This document shows positions 1-11,704 of a stretch of 64,000 nucleotides of DNA, piece by piece; position 1 is the first letter of the stretch; every line of letters starts with the position of its first letter. The translations under genes were made by a program, and so were the position numbers. This DNA comes from Chrysomallon squamiferum. Its lineage: Eukaryota; Mollusca; Gastropoda; Neomphalida; Peltospiridae. The notes beneath the pieces are model-generated. The model ran no database searches. It saw only the letters and a program-made list of their open reading frames with translations, and had not been told where the DNA came from. The stretch is taken from NCBI GenBank assembly GCA_012295275.1, contig CM022679.1, forward strand, positions 3,094,412-3,158,411. The letters are read 5' to 3'.

Positions 1-172
1 ATCAGGAAATGTTTTTTAAAATCTAATAATGTTTTACCTTTTACAGAACGAATGTTGTCTTTTCTGAATGGCATATTTGTAAATTATATCTTTACTGATT
101 ACTGGATTAATAAATTAAGATTGGTGATATTTTTAAACATCTGTATCGTTATTTTTTTTTAATGTATTTCAG

Positions 173-250
173 CCAGAAAGAATAGACCCAAAAGCATCTC
201 ACAGAGGTTATGATGTAAGGTCAGATGTATGGTCTTTAGGCATTACTTTG
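173..250 (+). CDS. MAP2K4: MAP2K4-like exon (subdomains VIII-IX)
   Basis: Acceptor tttcag at 167-172 and donor gtgagt at 251. Phase 0 to 0. It encodes the APE-equivalent PER and the DVWSLG motif with the invariant Asp of subdomain IX. Confidence 0.9.
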
Positions 251-2116
251 GTGAGTTACCTCCCTTACGTGTAAAAATATTATATTTAAATATAAAATTT
301 ATTTATTTATTTATTTATTTTTACAATACAGAATACATTTTTTTCTCTGGTTATGACTTTCTCTATAATCTGACAGATATCTTAACTCTGTTGACACTAT
401 ACTTTTTTTTTTAAATTTGTTTTTTTTATCACTGATGAAAAAATCGTTTTAAAGATTCTTTGTCAATCTATCTGTACTTTTATCCCTTTATAAAGTGATG
501 TCATAAAACAAGATATAATGAAAGCATATGTAAATTGATAATCTGACAATATTTAATTTTATACTTTATTATGTTTAAAAATTTAGACTTATTGCTTCAA
601 CATAAGTATACTTTCAACATGATATATAAAGTCAAGTATTTGACATACTATTTCACAATCTTTTTTTTTATAATTATTTTTTTCTCTGAATTTGATGCAT
701 TACTGTGCACACAGAATTTTTTTTTATATATGCATGCATTTGATATATTATTTTTCAGATAAAAAAATTTGAAAGATAAAATAATAATAATAATAATAAT
801 AATACCAGCAATATTATTAGTAGTAGTGGTAACAATGAAAAAAAATGCTGATCATGTTTATCTGTTAATTTAAAATAAATATAGATGGAGCTAGCAACAG
901 GAAAATTCCCCTATCCCAAATGGACAAGTGTTTTCGAGCAGTTAACACAAGGTTGTTCAGGGTCCACCACCCAAACTGCCAAAAGAAGGATTTTCTGATG
1001 ACTTTCATGATTTCCTCAGTACTTGGTGAGTTTGAAACTAATTTTTATTAAATGTAATCTTACCTGTTAATTCTTAGAATTTTATATAATTTATTTTTAT
1101 TTAAAATTTTAATTTCTTAATTTATTTTTCATAATGTTTCCAGTTTGTTAAACTTTTACCATTTTAAAATAATTTTCTATATTCTTATTTCATTCATATG
1201 TTATTTACTGTAGGTGTTTTTGAAATTTGTCACATTTGTTGCATTGTGCATTATTAGCTTTTTATTAACAAAGACTTATTTTATTTTCTGAAATTCTAAG
1301 GTTATGGCATTTTTATAAATTATGAAATATTTTCTTATTTCTGAAATCACATTTTTAATTTTTGTCTGGTAGTTTAACAAAAGAAGAGCGACAACGACCA
1401 AAATATACCAAATTGTTGGTAAGTAATGAACCTATTAATAATGTAGAACTTCCCTTACCTGAAATGGTTGAAACCAGAAATGTCTTTTTCAGAATGTTTT
1501 GAATTTTTGAATAATGAGATAATCTGAGAATATGATGTAAATCTAAACAATATTAACTTATATTTCATATGAAACTTGTACAGATAGTCTGCATAGATTT
1601 TTATATAATAATTTTTAATAATTTTGAGCATGAAGTAAAGTTTGTGTACACTAAAATATCAGAAAACTGTAAGATAGGCCATTTTGGCTGCTTGTGAAAA
1701 AAAGTTTCATATTTAAGAATTTTGGATATGAAGTCCTCATCTTGTATAGTTTGTTATAGAGGTAATTTCTGTCTGGAGCATCTTTAGTGTTTGTTGTTGT
1801 TTTGATTTCCCATTTTTGCACAGTGATTACCATTGGTACAGAATCCATAGTTAATACAGAGTCCATAATGTATGAAATCATGTTTTCATGAGACCAGTAC
1901 AAAATCTGGATTTTTATCTGTTTTGTACATTCATTTTTATTTTATTTAATTTATTTATTTAATTTTTTTCTTCATTTTTTTCTTCATTTTTTTCAGGAGC
2001 ACCAATTTGTGAAGAGATTTGAGGAAACTGTGGTAGATGTGAGTTCATACATTGACAAAATTCTTGACCAAATACCATATTCTCCACTCAAAGAACAGGA
2101 ACGGCCGTTGTCATAA
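173..2116 (+). CDS. MAP2K4: MAP2K4/MKK4-like dual-specificity kinase, C-terminal part (4 exons, frameshifted)
   Basis: This is the C-terminal part of a MAP kinase kinase that activates JNK (and p38) in the cytoplasm. Exons are 173-250, 885-1025, 1373-1418 and 1997-2116, about 127 residues plus TAA. Seen: PERIDPKAS then GYDVRSDVWSLGITL (subdomains VIII-IX), MELATGKFPYPKW, and CLTKEERQRPKY (subdomain XI). The PER-IDP and FPYPKW motifs fit MKK4 better than MKK7. The tail SSYIDKILDQ matches the conserved C-terminal docking stretch. Phases are 0, 2, 0. The upstream kinase exons lie outside the window. Oddity: an extra G at 951-952 breaks the frame in the second exon and gives a stop at 996-998; removing it restores the family sequence through the rest of the gene. 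Identity is secure; whether the break is real or an assembly error is open. Confidence 0.9.
885..1025 (+). CDS. MAP2K4: MAP2K4-like exon carrying a 1-base insertion
   Basis: Acceptor atag at 881-884 and donor gtgag at 1026. It reads MELATGKFPYPKW, then FEQLTQ. The frame then fails at GG (951-952) and resumes one base later as VVQGPPPKLP. The literal frame stops at 996-998. Confidence 0.85.
1373..1418 (+). CDS. MAP2K4: MAP2K4-like exon (subdomain XI)
   Basis: Acceptor ggtag and donor gtaagt. The first base completes the Cys codon split with the previous exon. It encodes LTKEERQRPKYTKLL, with the invariant Arg of kinase subdomain XI. Confidence 0.9.
1997..2116 (+). CDS. MAP2K4: MAP2K4-like terminal exon
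   Basis: Acceptor ttttttcag and TAA at 2114-2116. It encodes EHQFVKRFEETVVDVSSYID and the KILDQ docking tail. The 3' UTR follows; a possible polyadenylation signal AATAAA lies at 2462-2467, but later candidates exist. Confidence 0.88.
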   Translation, partial: EHQFVKRFEETVVDVSSYIDKILDQIPYSPLKEQERPLS

Positions 2117-3002
2117 CAACACGAGGTGCTATGAGCAATTAAGAAATGATGTATATATTATTCTTGCAGCATTGTGATATTTCCATGTTTTCGCAACATG
2201 CCAAGGAATTTTTTTCATCGACTAATTCGGAAAAAAAGAAACAGGAAGTGTTGCTAAGTAGGTTGATTAAAAAGAGTGATTTCTGCTTTTTGTTTTCTTT
2301 TTCAGAAGCGAAATTTGATCAGTATGTTGGTAATGGAATGATTTCTCTTTTTTGGTTTGTTTTCAGTTTGTGTCTGATGCCATGTTACTAAGTATCTTAG
2401 ATTTGTTAGTAAATACCCTTTTGTTAGATTAAAATAAGTAACGGTAACGATAATTTTATGTAATAAATTTAGAAAGAGATGTCTGATAGGAATAACATTT
2501 GTCACTTTAGAGAAATTGGGTATGACACTGCAGAAAATGTATGTTTTAACGAAAATAATAACTACTCAACAGAACATTTAATGGGAAATATTTAAATGAA
2601 AACTGAGAGTTATGTTGTTAAAATGGTGTTGTTAAAGTGGAGTGGGGACAGAAGGAGATAAATAACAGTTTGTGAAATGTTTGATATAGTTTGACTTACA
2701 ATAGTAATAATGTTAATAATAATTTGATTCATGATAAAAAACCAGTATATGTTCAGTGTGGTTCAGAAGTGTTCAGAAGTACAGAAATTGTTGAAAATAC
2801 TTGCTCATCTTATGAAATCTTATATAGAATCATGTACTGTGTGTGTGTGTGTGTGTGCACACATGCAAACACATGTGTGCTTGTACACACACAGATAGAT
2901 GAAAATACACATTTATGAACATGAAATTGACAGATTTATGTAATAGAGGTAATCTGATATCTATATCCAGTAGTAAGTATTCATTTTATCATCAAGTTAG
3001 GG

Positions 3003-3038
<36 letters not shown>

Positions 3039-6000
3039 TATATATACCTCCTGAAAAATATATTCAGAATAGTTTTATTTATTTTATACAAGTATTTTTA
3101 ATTTGTATTTACAATTTTTTTTACAAAGTTTTATGTATTAATTCAGTTCTTCTGCTTAATTAATAATATCATACCCAGTTTTCTCCAGAGGTTACATAAG
3201 AAATCAGATTAAATGTAAAAATCTTTGTAAAAGAGGTAAAAGTGAATATGAAGTTGAGATAAAATGAATTTGGAATGTCCTTAAACTGATTGATGTAAAT
3301 TTTTAATTTTTAAAGAACACAAGTTCCAGGCAACATTTACTTTTTTTTTTTTTATTCTTTTTTTTAATTATATTATATTTAAATTTTAAATCTTATAGGT
3401 ATAAACAGAATAAAAATGCATGGTTATCATAATCATTTAGGAAATAAAACTTTCTTTTTAAATATTTTTTTGTGTGGCAACTGAACACGAAGAAGAAAAA
3501 TGTAGCTGGAATACTGTTCACATTATTTTGTGTATTTATTATTTTTATTGAAAATAAAATCATGTTGCAAAAATAATTTGAAAGAATAAAAACATTTAAT
3601 CAATTTAAAATAATTATGAAACATTTAGAAATTTAAAAAAAAATACCTTTTTTTAGTTTAATTACCTATGCAAGAATCTTGATATATGCAAAGGGAGATA
3701 ACTGTATTTATCTCATAGACAGCTATTCAATGTGGCTTCCCAGCTGATTTTATTGATTTTATAATCCATGTTGAGATTTTTTAAACTTTTTTTTTTCTCT
3801 CTTTTTTTCTCACAACTTTGCTTTGTATGTTCCAGTCTTCTGAATTTTTATGCAGCAATTGTAAATATTTTGTAATACCTGTTTCTTTATTTTCATCACT
3901 GACAAATGTTTCTTAAAACAATATATTTCACGATTTTTATGTCAAAATATGTGTTCATGTCAAAATGTCTGAATGTTTAGATACATTTTTTCATATTTTA
4001 AATTGGAGGTTTAATGCAGGATTCTGTATTCAAAAGAAGTAATTAAACATTTTATTTAGAACTTAAAGTGATTTAAAATATGTGACGCATTCTTATGAAT
4101 TTTAAAAATTTTACTTAATTGTAGAATATCTGAATTTCCAAGTGAGGTTTTTTAACAGTGTAAGGTTAAACGAAGAAAGGTTTAAAACTTGTGAGAACCA
4201 GATTCCTGCAGTAAACCCTCAGTTGTAGTTTACATTTTTCTTTTGAAAAAAAAAAAAAAAACAATAGTTATTTCACTGTTCCAATATTTGTTTTTGGAAA
4301 ACAAGCAGTGAACTATATTATTTTTAAAAAAAAAATTATTTAATCAAAAATCTTTTCTTTGCTTTATTTTTTTTATTATTATTATTTTTTTTTTACTTGA
4401 TGAATTAAGTTTTTATGTTCTTGGAACAGATCCATTGCTGGGTTGGGCATTACAGAAATAGAATGGTAGAACATGGTAGAACATTTGTCCCCCAGTTAAC
4501 AAACATAAATGATTCCTTAAATCTACCTACAGAACACATTATTAATTTAGTCTGTTATTACATAGAGAAAATAAAAATTTATAATAAAGAGAATTTAATT
4601 TATTTATTACATATATATAATAATAATAAAAAAAAAGGTTGAAACAGTTCTTAATTTCATATAAAAAGTTTCATAATTCAAAAGTAAAAGAAAAAGAAAA
4701 AAGATTACAGAAAAAAAAAAAAAACTGTTTTCATTGAAGCAGTTAATAATAAACAGATTATTAAGTTTGGTTTAAGAATTATTTTAAAATTATTTAAGAA
4801 TTGTAATAATACAAAATAAAATAATTTTTTCTTAAACAAGCATAATAATGCATCAGTGTTTGGTTTTCAGTGAAAATAAGTATTTTAATACTCGTATGGA
4901 AACCAAATGTATCTTTTTCAGTCATAACTTCATTGAAATACATTCTAACTTTTGAACTGGAAAATGAGTGGATTGTTAGATGTGTACATGTTACTTCATC
5001 AGCTGATGTTATCGGAAACATTTTTTTAAAATTAAATCAAATTAAAGTAACTGAAATTAAAGGATGTAAAATTACAGGATCTAAAATTATTAACTAAAAT
5101 TTTGCTTGTTAATTGAGGGATTATATATAATAATGTATGTGGTGAATTTAGTTTTATTTTACTTGCATTGTGTGTTTTATTATAATTTTATTAAGTTAAA
5201 TCAAGAAAGAAAAAACAACATAACTATCTCAGGTTTCCACCACAGATGATATTTAATGAGTACAGTGGTGGGCGTGGATCAAAATTAGCATAATAATCAG
5301 TCATTATAAAAAATAAAAATAAATATTAGATGGAAGTTTCATTTTTGATCTTTGTTTTTGTTGTAAATAATTTTTTTTTTAGTCTTAAGTAAATACAAAG
5401 ATTATGCTGTTCTTTAATGTGTTATTGTCTCATACTTTTTTTTTTCTCTACAAATAATTTTACACTCTTATGTGGAAAAACTGATTTTCTTTAACCTGAT
5501 TTTTAAAATTTATTATTTCATTTAAAACATTTTTTTTTTTTTGAATTAAAATTATTTAGATATGGATTATAAATGTATTTTCTTATGTTGAAAATATTCA
5601 TTACTGATGTTAATCCATGGATCGTTTGGTGCAGACGTAATTTAAATGAAATTGTAAATAACGTTTTATATGTAAATATTGACCCATGACACATTTGTGA
5701 TGAATGATTTTTATTTTTTGGAAATGTCTTTGCCAGCAGATGTACAAATTGTATTTATATTTTTAACTTACATGATTTATTAGTGTCACTGAGTTGTGTC
5801 TCGAATGTTATGTTTATGTGTTTTCAGGTGGTTTTTATTTTTTTTTATTATTATTATTTTTTTTTATAGAAATATGTTGTTAAATTAATTAGAATAATTC
5901 TTAATTAACAAATAGATCAATGAATTTCTTGCAGACTGGTATATACAGGTTGATTGTAAATTGGTTAGAATTTACTTTGGTCCTGCACAAATCAGATTTT

Positions 6001-7398
6001 TCCTCTTGTTTTACCAAGCTCTTCCTGGGTGCTTGTTTTGATCTGTAAAAGTCTGAAAATTCTGTGTATTTTATTAAATTAATCTGTTTATGAAATATTT
6101 TTTTAAATGTATCTTTTGTTCTAGCAAAAATAAATAAATAAATAAAGTTTATCAAATTAGAAAGTGTGAAACAAATGAATAACTTGTCTCTTTCTGTTTT
6201 CACAGATTGGGTTTGACAGATTCACGAATTTCTTCTAGCTATAATTAATTGTTTTAATAAACTGCTGACTATTTGAAAATGTGTATTTAGTTACATCAGT
6301 ACTGTGTATTGCATAATCCTTCTTTGACTTCAGTATAATTTAATAACAGACAGCTAACTGTGTAATAATTAATGACAGTCGGTCTAAACATATTTTAAAA
6401 AAGCTAATTAACTTAGCTACATTTAAAATGATGTGACCTTATTTCATGAAATGTACTTAGTGTTTTTGTTAAATATTTATTAGGTATTTTAGTTATTCAT
6501 ATTTCACAAATTAAAATATTCGCTCTTGTGACACAAATTTAATTATTTTAAAATCAAGATGCAACAATTCACACTAAGCATATGTTAAAAATAAACCTTA
6601 TCCTAATAAATGTCTATGCAAATTCAGGCTTTATTTAGTTTGGTAACAGCTTTTTGTAGAAAAACAAAAATGAACAATTAAGTAATTATTTTAAAAAATA
6701 GCTGAGCTTTTTATTGGCAGTTGTACTAATTCACGTTGTATATCAGACACATATATTTAAACCTCCTGTCTTGTATGATAATTGTCTTTGTACATTTTAA
6801 AATACTACCTAGATATATTTAAAAGTTAATTACAATTGTAAATTTAAAAATTTTAAATGTTAGGAATGTAATTTAAAATGTTAATCAGATATTTTACTTA
6901 GAATATTAATTACATATATAAATTTAAAATGTTAAATTTGTACATAAATTTAAAATGTTAATTTAGATATTTATGTAAAAGGTGCACATTGGACAATATT
7001 AACTTGGTCAGTTGTGATTATAAACATTATACTGAAGTTACTGTATTTTTATTTTATTTTCACAAATTTAATTCTGTGGCCTATATAATGTAAAATTTAG
7101 CATTTTTTTCCCTAACTGCATGTCAGTTATTTGAAATAAAACATTTATTTGATATAATAAAAATAACATTTAGAGAAGATATGTTTACATTTAATATTGC
7201 TTTTATGACAGTTTTACATCTGTGAAATAGTTTTATAAATACAATTTAGTATCCTATGAATACATTTCACAGAAAATATACACAGTTCTGACTTTTCTTT
7301 TTGTTTTATATATTGATATTAGTTTTATTTTCATTTATTTATTTATTATTATTATTACTATTATTATTCCAGTTAATATTACCATATGACTATTACTA

Positions 7399-7434
<36 letters not shown>

Positions 7435-7848
7435 TTTTTAGCTTTCTAATTTTTCCCCACCATTTCTCTTATAAATATTTTTTTTAAATATTTCTTAGTA
7501 AACTTTTAATTTGTATAACATTACTTCAGATACCATTAGGTTTTATTTTGATAAATTAAAACTGTATAAAAAGATAATTAATAGTCTTTATCTGTCTTTC
7601 AATTTAAATAACATATCACATTTTTTTAAATGAATTTGTGGAACTGAAGTAGATTTGTCTTTAAACAGACAATCTACTTAAAGGAATACTTGGGCCATGC
7701 TGTGTATAATGGGAATTATTTACTGCTCTTTATTGCTTAAAATGAACCAATATTTTAATAAATTTATTTAACACACATATGCATTTTTTTTTTAAAACCA
7801 GTGCATTCATTTTTCATTAGTCCATAAATAATGAATATATTATATGGT

Positions 7849-7884
<36 letters not shown>

Positions 7885-8860
7885 AACAAAAAGGAAATAA
7901 AAGTCAGTGTACCAGATATCATTATTTTTAAATAATAATTCTTAATTATATTTACTTTTTCAGTTAGTATATTGAAATAGATGTATGTTTTTTTTTTAAT
8001 GTAGGAAGGTTTACATGTGGCCTGAATATTCCTTTAGAAGATTTAACATACATACATGTTTTACCTAACACTAATTAGTTTTGTATTTGTTTATTTTACG
8101 TTAGTGTTGTACATGTCATATGTATGTTAAAAATGTCCATTGTTATTTAGAGTCATGATCATTTAATAGTTCACTGTAAATTGTATAAACTAATGTTTTG
8201 AAGAAAAAAAAAATTATATAAATAATAAAAAAAAAGAAATAAATAAATACAAGAATTATCAAAATTTGTTTGTTTTTTGTTGCTGATTGGAGACATCAGT
8301 ATGGAATTCTGCTTCATTTGTGTGTTTTCCAATTCAGCCAGTGACATCAGAATTGTTTAAATAGACAGTTCTGTTATGTACTGTACTGTCTTTGAATGGG
8401 TACAAATGATTAAAGTTTAAAAAATAATAATAATGATAAGAATATGCTGTACAACACCTGTAAACGATTTTCGCTTGTTTCTGTTTATTTATTTATTTAT
8501 TTATTATTGTTTTTCCTTCGGATCTGCTTTGTTTATAAAATAAAATAAAATAAATATAATAATAAAAAAAATCATATTACTTTTCCAAAAATAGATCGGC
8601 CTCGCTAACTTAGACTAGTTTCGGTTACAAGAATTTCTTGAACGCCGTTTATCGGAATAGAAGTAGACGCTTGTGTCAACGACAAAAAAGTTGGCTGAAA
8701 GCTAACTGGCTTACTACAACTACATTTTTATGTAACCTTTTCAATACTTCACGGAGAGTAAAACAAAAAAATTCGTTACAAAATACTGAGTGAAACCTGA
8801 ACTAATAAGGCTTGGCCTAAACTGCGAAATAACAATAAGTGTAATAATAATAGTGTCTAT

Positions 8861-8871
8861 AAATAATAATA

Positions 8872-8922
<51 letters not shown>

Positions 8923-8923
8923 T
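8861..8923. repeat. (AAT)n microsatellite
   Basis: About 62 bp of nearly pure AAT. The apparent poly-Tyr frame on the minus strand is a by-product. Confidence 0.95.
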
Positions 8924-9285
8924 AAAAAAAAAAGTCAAAAAAGAAAAAGTTCAAGATGTAAATAAATGAATAACAGCTGAAAATAAATAAATAAAAAAAC
9001 TGAACGTTTGTACGTTTTTATTAGTGTCGTATTATGAATATCTACATTAAACACATTCGCCATGGGTAAAGCGGATTTTACAAAAATATAATATTAAATT
9101 CGTATTAAAGCTAATCGTTACAGTATAGTTAAAAGTGTATATATTAAGTGATAACAATGACAGTTAAAACAAGAATAGCGCTAGAAAGGAAAACAGAATA
9201 AGAAAAATATATAAAAACAAGTTGAAATCTTAAGCGATAGGAAAATAAAGAGAAAAAAGGTAAAAAAAGAAAAGAAAAAAGACTG

Positions 9286-9289
<4 letters not shown>

Positions 9290-9353
<64 letters not shown>
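9290..9353. repeat. (AG)n microsatellite
   Basis: 64 bp of uninterrupted AG with purines on the plus strand, about 430 bp beyond the aquaporin stop codon. Confidence 0.97.
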
Positions 9354-9355
<2 letters not shown>

Positions 9356-9778
9356 CAAGCAATCATGATGTACATTTTATATACATTGAATATCTAATTG
9401 TTTTTGTACAATAAGTGTATGATAGATACATATGCCACGCATCTATCTATGATTAATACATATTTTTCTGTGCGATTCCATTTATATCCACTCTTCGCCA
9501 AGAAAGAAAGTATATAAAAGATTAAGATAAAAAAAAAAAAAAAAAAAAAGATTATTATATATGCTTAAAGGGCATAAAATCTCCTGAAGCTGTTAATTCT
9601 GTCCTTCCGTACTTCCTGAAAATATCTCAATAAAAAAAAAAATAAAAAGAATAAAGAATAAAAAAAATAAAATAAAGCCATCTCTAAATATTACTTGTAT
9701 AATAAAAAATGTGTATGTTAAGAAGAGTAGATTTTTAAATTGTTTTTTGTATTGCCACTGAAGTTTCCTGACTCCTGT

Positions 9779-9824
9779 TCAGTTTTTCAGAACAATGCGC
9801 TTGTCTGAAGTCGCAAAGAAGAGC
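9779..9824 (-). CDS. Aquaporin exon 5 (C-terminal tail)
   Basis: Acceptor ttttaccgcag; after the split Arg codon it encodes [14 protein letters not shown] and stops with TGA. Its tail matches the human AQP8 ending in length and basic character. Confidence 0.8.
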
Positions 9825-10439
9825 CTGCGGTAAAATAAAAAAAAAAAATATTTAAAAAATTTAAAAAAATGAAATAAAGGAAAAAAAAAAATGAATTAAT
9901 GAGGTAACAAAATAAATACATGTATATACATTTTTAAGTCATTGAAATACATTGATAATTAACTGAAAGGTCATGATGTGTGCATAAAAACGTCTTCCTA
10001 TATATATATATGTGTGAATTACATATAAAAAACAACCACACATATAACGCCCACACATATATGCATATCTGTTTTGTATTGAGTTGTGCATGCGCTAGTG
10101 AGTTTGTATAGCTGATTGTCTGTGTGTGTGTGTGTGTGCGCGCATATATTCGTGGCAACATCTGTTGATTCGCACCTATATAATAATCCTGCAATACAGG
10201 CCCCTAAGGCCGGCCCCACCCAGTACACATAGTGGTAGCGCCAGGCGCCTGTCTCGTACACTGTGAGAGCTATGGCTGGACCAAGACTCCGAGCTGGGTT
10301 CATAGAGGCTCCAGTTGTCGTGAATCTGTCAAATATACAAACAAATAAATTAATGTAAATGAATCACTGAATGAATTAATGAATAAATAAATAAACCTTA
10401 GAATTGTAGATTCATCTTTTCTTCCTTTAGTTTTCTAGT

Positions 10440-10473
<34 letters not shown>

Positions 10474-11055
10474 AGTACAAACACGAATTTTTTTCATCTA
10501 ACCAGTTTATTATTAACCGCAGTAACTATAATTAATTATCATTATTCTATTTCTATTTTTGTTAAAAGTAACGTTAATGTTAGTAATAATAACAGTCTTT
10601 TTGTCGTTGCAGTAACAGCAGTGGTGTTGCAGTTGTGGCAGTAGCAGTAACAAGAACTAAATAGAAATGTTCTTTTACCCAGCCAAAACGCCACACGTGA
10701 CTGCGAAGCCGATTGCCAAAGGTGCGAGAGGCGATCGAGTTCGTTCGTCCACTGCAGACATGATGACCGTGAGGACAAGCAGGGTGGTCATGATGGTCTC
10801 AGCAAGAATCCCCTGGGCAGGACCCACTCCGACCCCCAGCGTTGTAGTTCCTGCGTCTATTACATCGACAAACATGTGCTCTGACAAAACACCCTGTTCA
10901 GAAATACATCTACTAATGAATTCAAAAGGGAAACAAATTTATAAAGCTAATTAAGTAAAAAGAGAAAGAAATCTGTAGAACAAGGACAGAATAATGGAAT
11001 TTAAATATCTATACCACTCGGTTTTAATAATAATAATAATAATAGTAGTAGAATA

Positions 11056-11090
<35 letters not shown>

Positions 11091-11653
11091 ATAATAATAA
11101 TAATAATAAAGAAAAAAAGAAGAAGAAGAAGAAGATGATGATTATGATGATGATGAAGGAGAAGATGAAAAAAAACCATACGAATGTGTCTCTCTTACTT
11201 ATTCCAGAAACTTTACATTTCTGAATGGGTTTATCAAAATTTGTTTAACAATTGTTAGGCATCAGAAGTATTGTTGGTGTGTTTGTATAATGATATTAAA
11301 ATAAGGTGGATATTATTATCGAACCTATAACCTATCACGACTTGCTGATCTGTTGTTCTGAAACATGTTTGGTCATGGCTTACCCTGCAGAGACCAGCTC
11401 CAACGATGGCGCCTATAAGTTGCACAATGACGTAGACAACGGCAAGACCAGGTTTGATGCCGCCAGCGATACACACTCCTAATGTGATTGCTGGATTAAA
11501 ATGACCTCCACTAGTAAAACAAAATAAAGAGAAATAAGAACACACACACACACACACAACACACACACACACACACACACACACACATTTCTCTCTAAAA
11601 ATAATGAATCGTCAAATGTTACTTAAGTGACAAATGTATATATCTATGGGTAT

Positions 11654-11704
<51 letters not shown>

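Larger units (their letters stand above)
2117..9778. other. AT-rich 3' UTR and spacer between convergent genes
   Basis: About 7.7 kb without a supportable coding exon. It holds the MAP2K4-like 3' UTR, many AATAAA hexamers, poly(A) runs (3006-3033, 7850-7882, 9531-9549), an (AT)n tract near 7402-7431, an (AAT)n tract (8861-8923) and an (AG)n tract (9290-9353). A short patch at 8595-8730 has visibly more C and G than its surroundings but no recognisable frame. Confidence 0.7.

Noticed and set aside
45-130. Possible extra MAP2K4 exon after ttttacag at 41-48
   Set aside because: The following sequence does not match the kinase and has no fitting donor or phase; the previous exon is probably outside the window.
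5901-6203. 100-codon minus-strand open frame in the first spacer
   Set aside because: Lys/Phe/Ile-rich composition expected from AT-rich noncoding DNA; no motif or partner exon.
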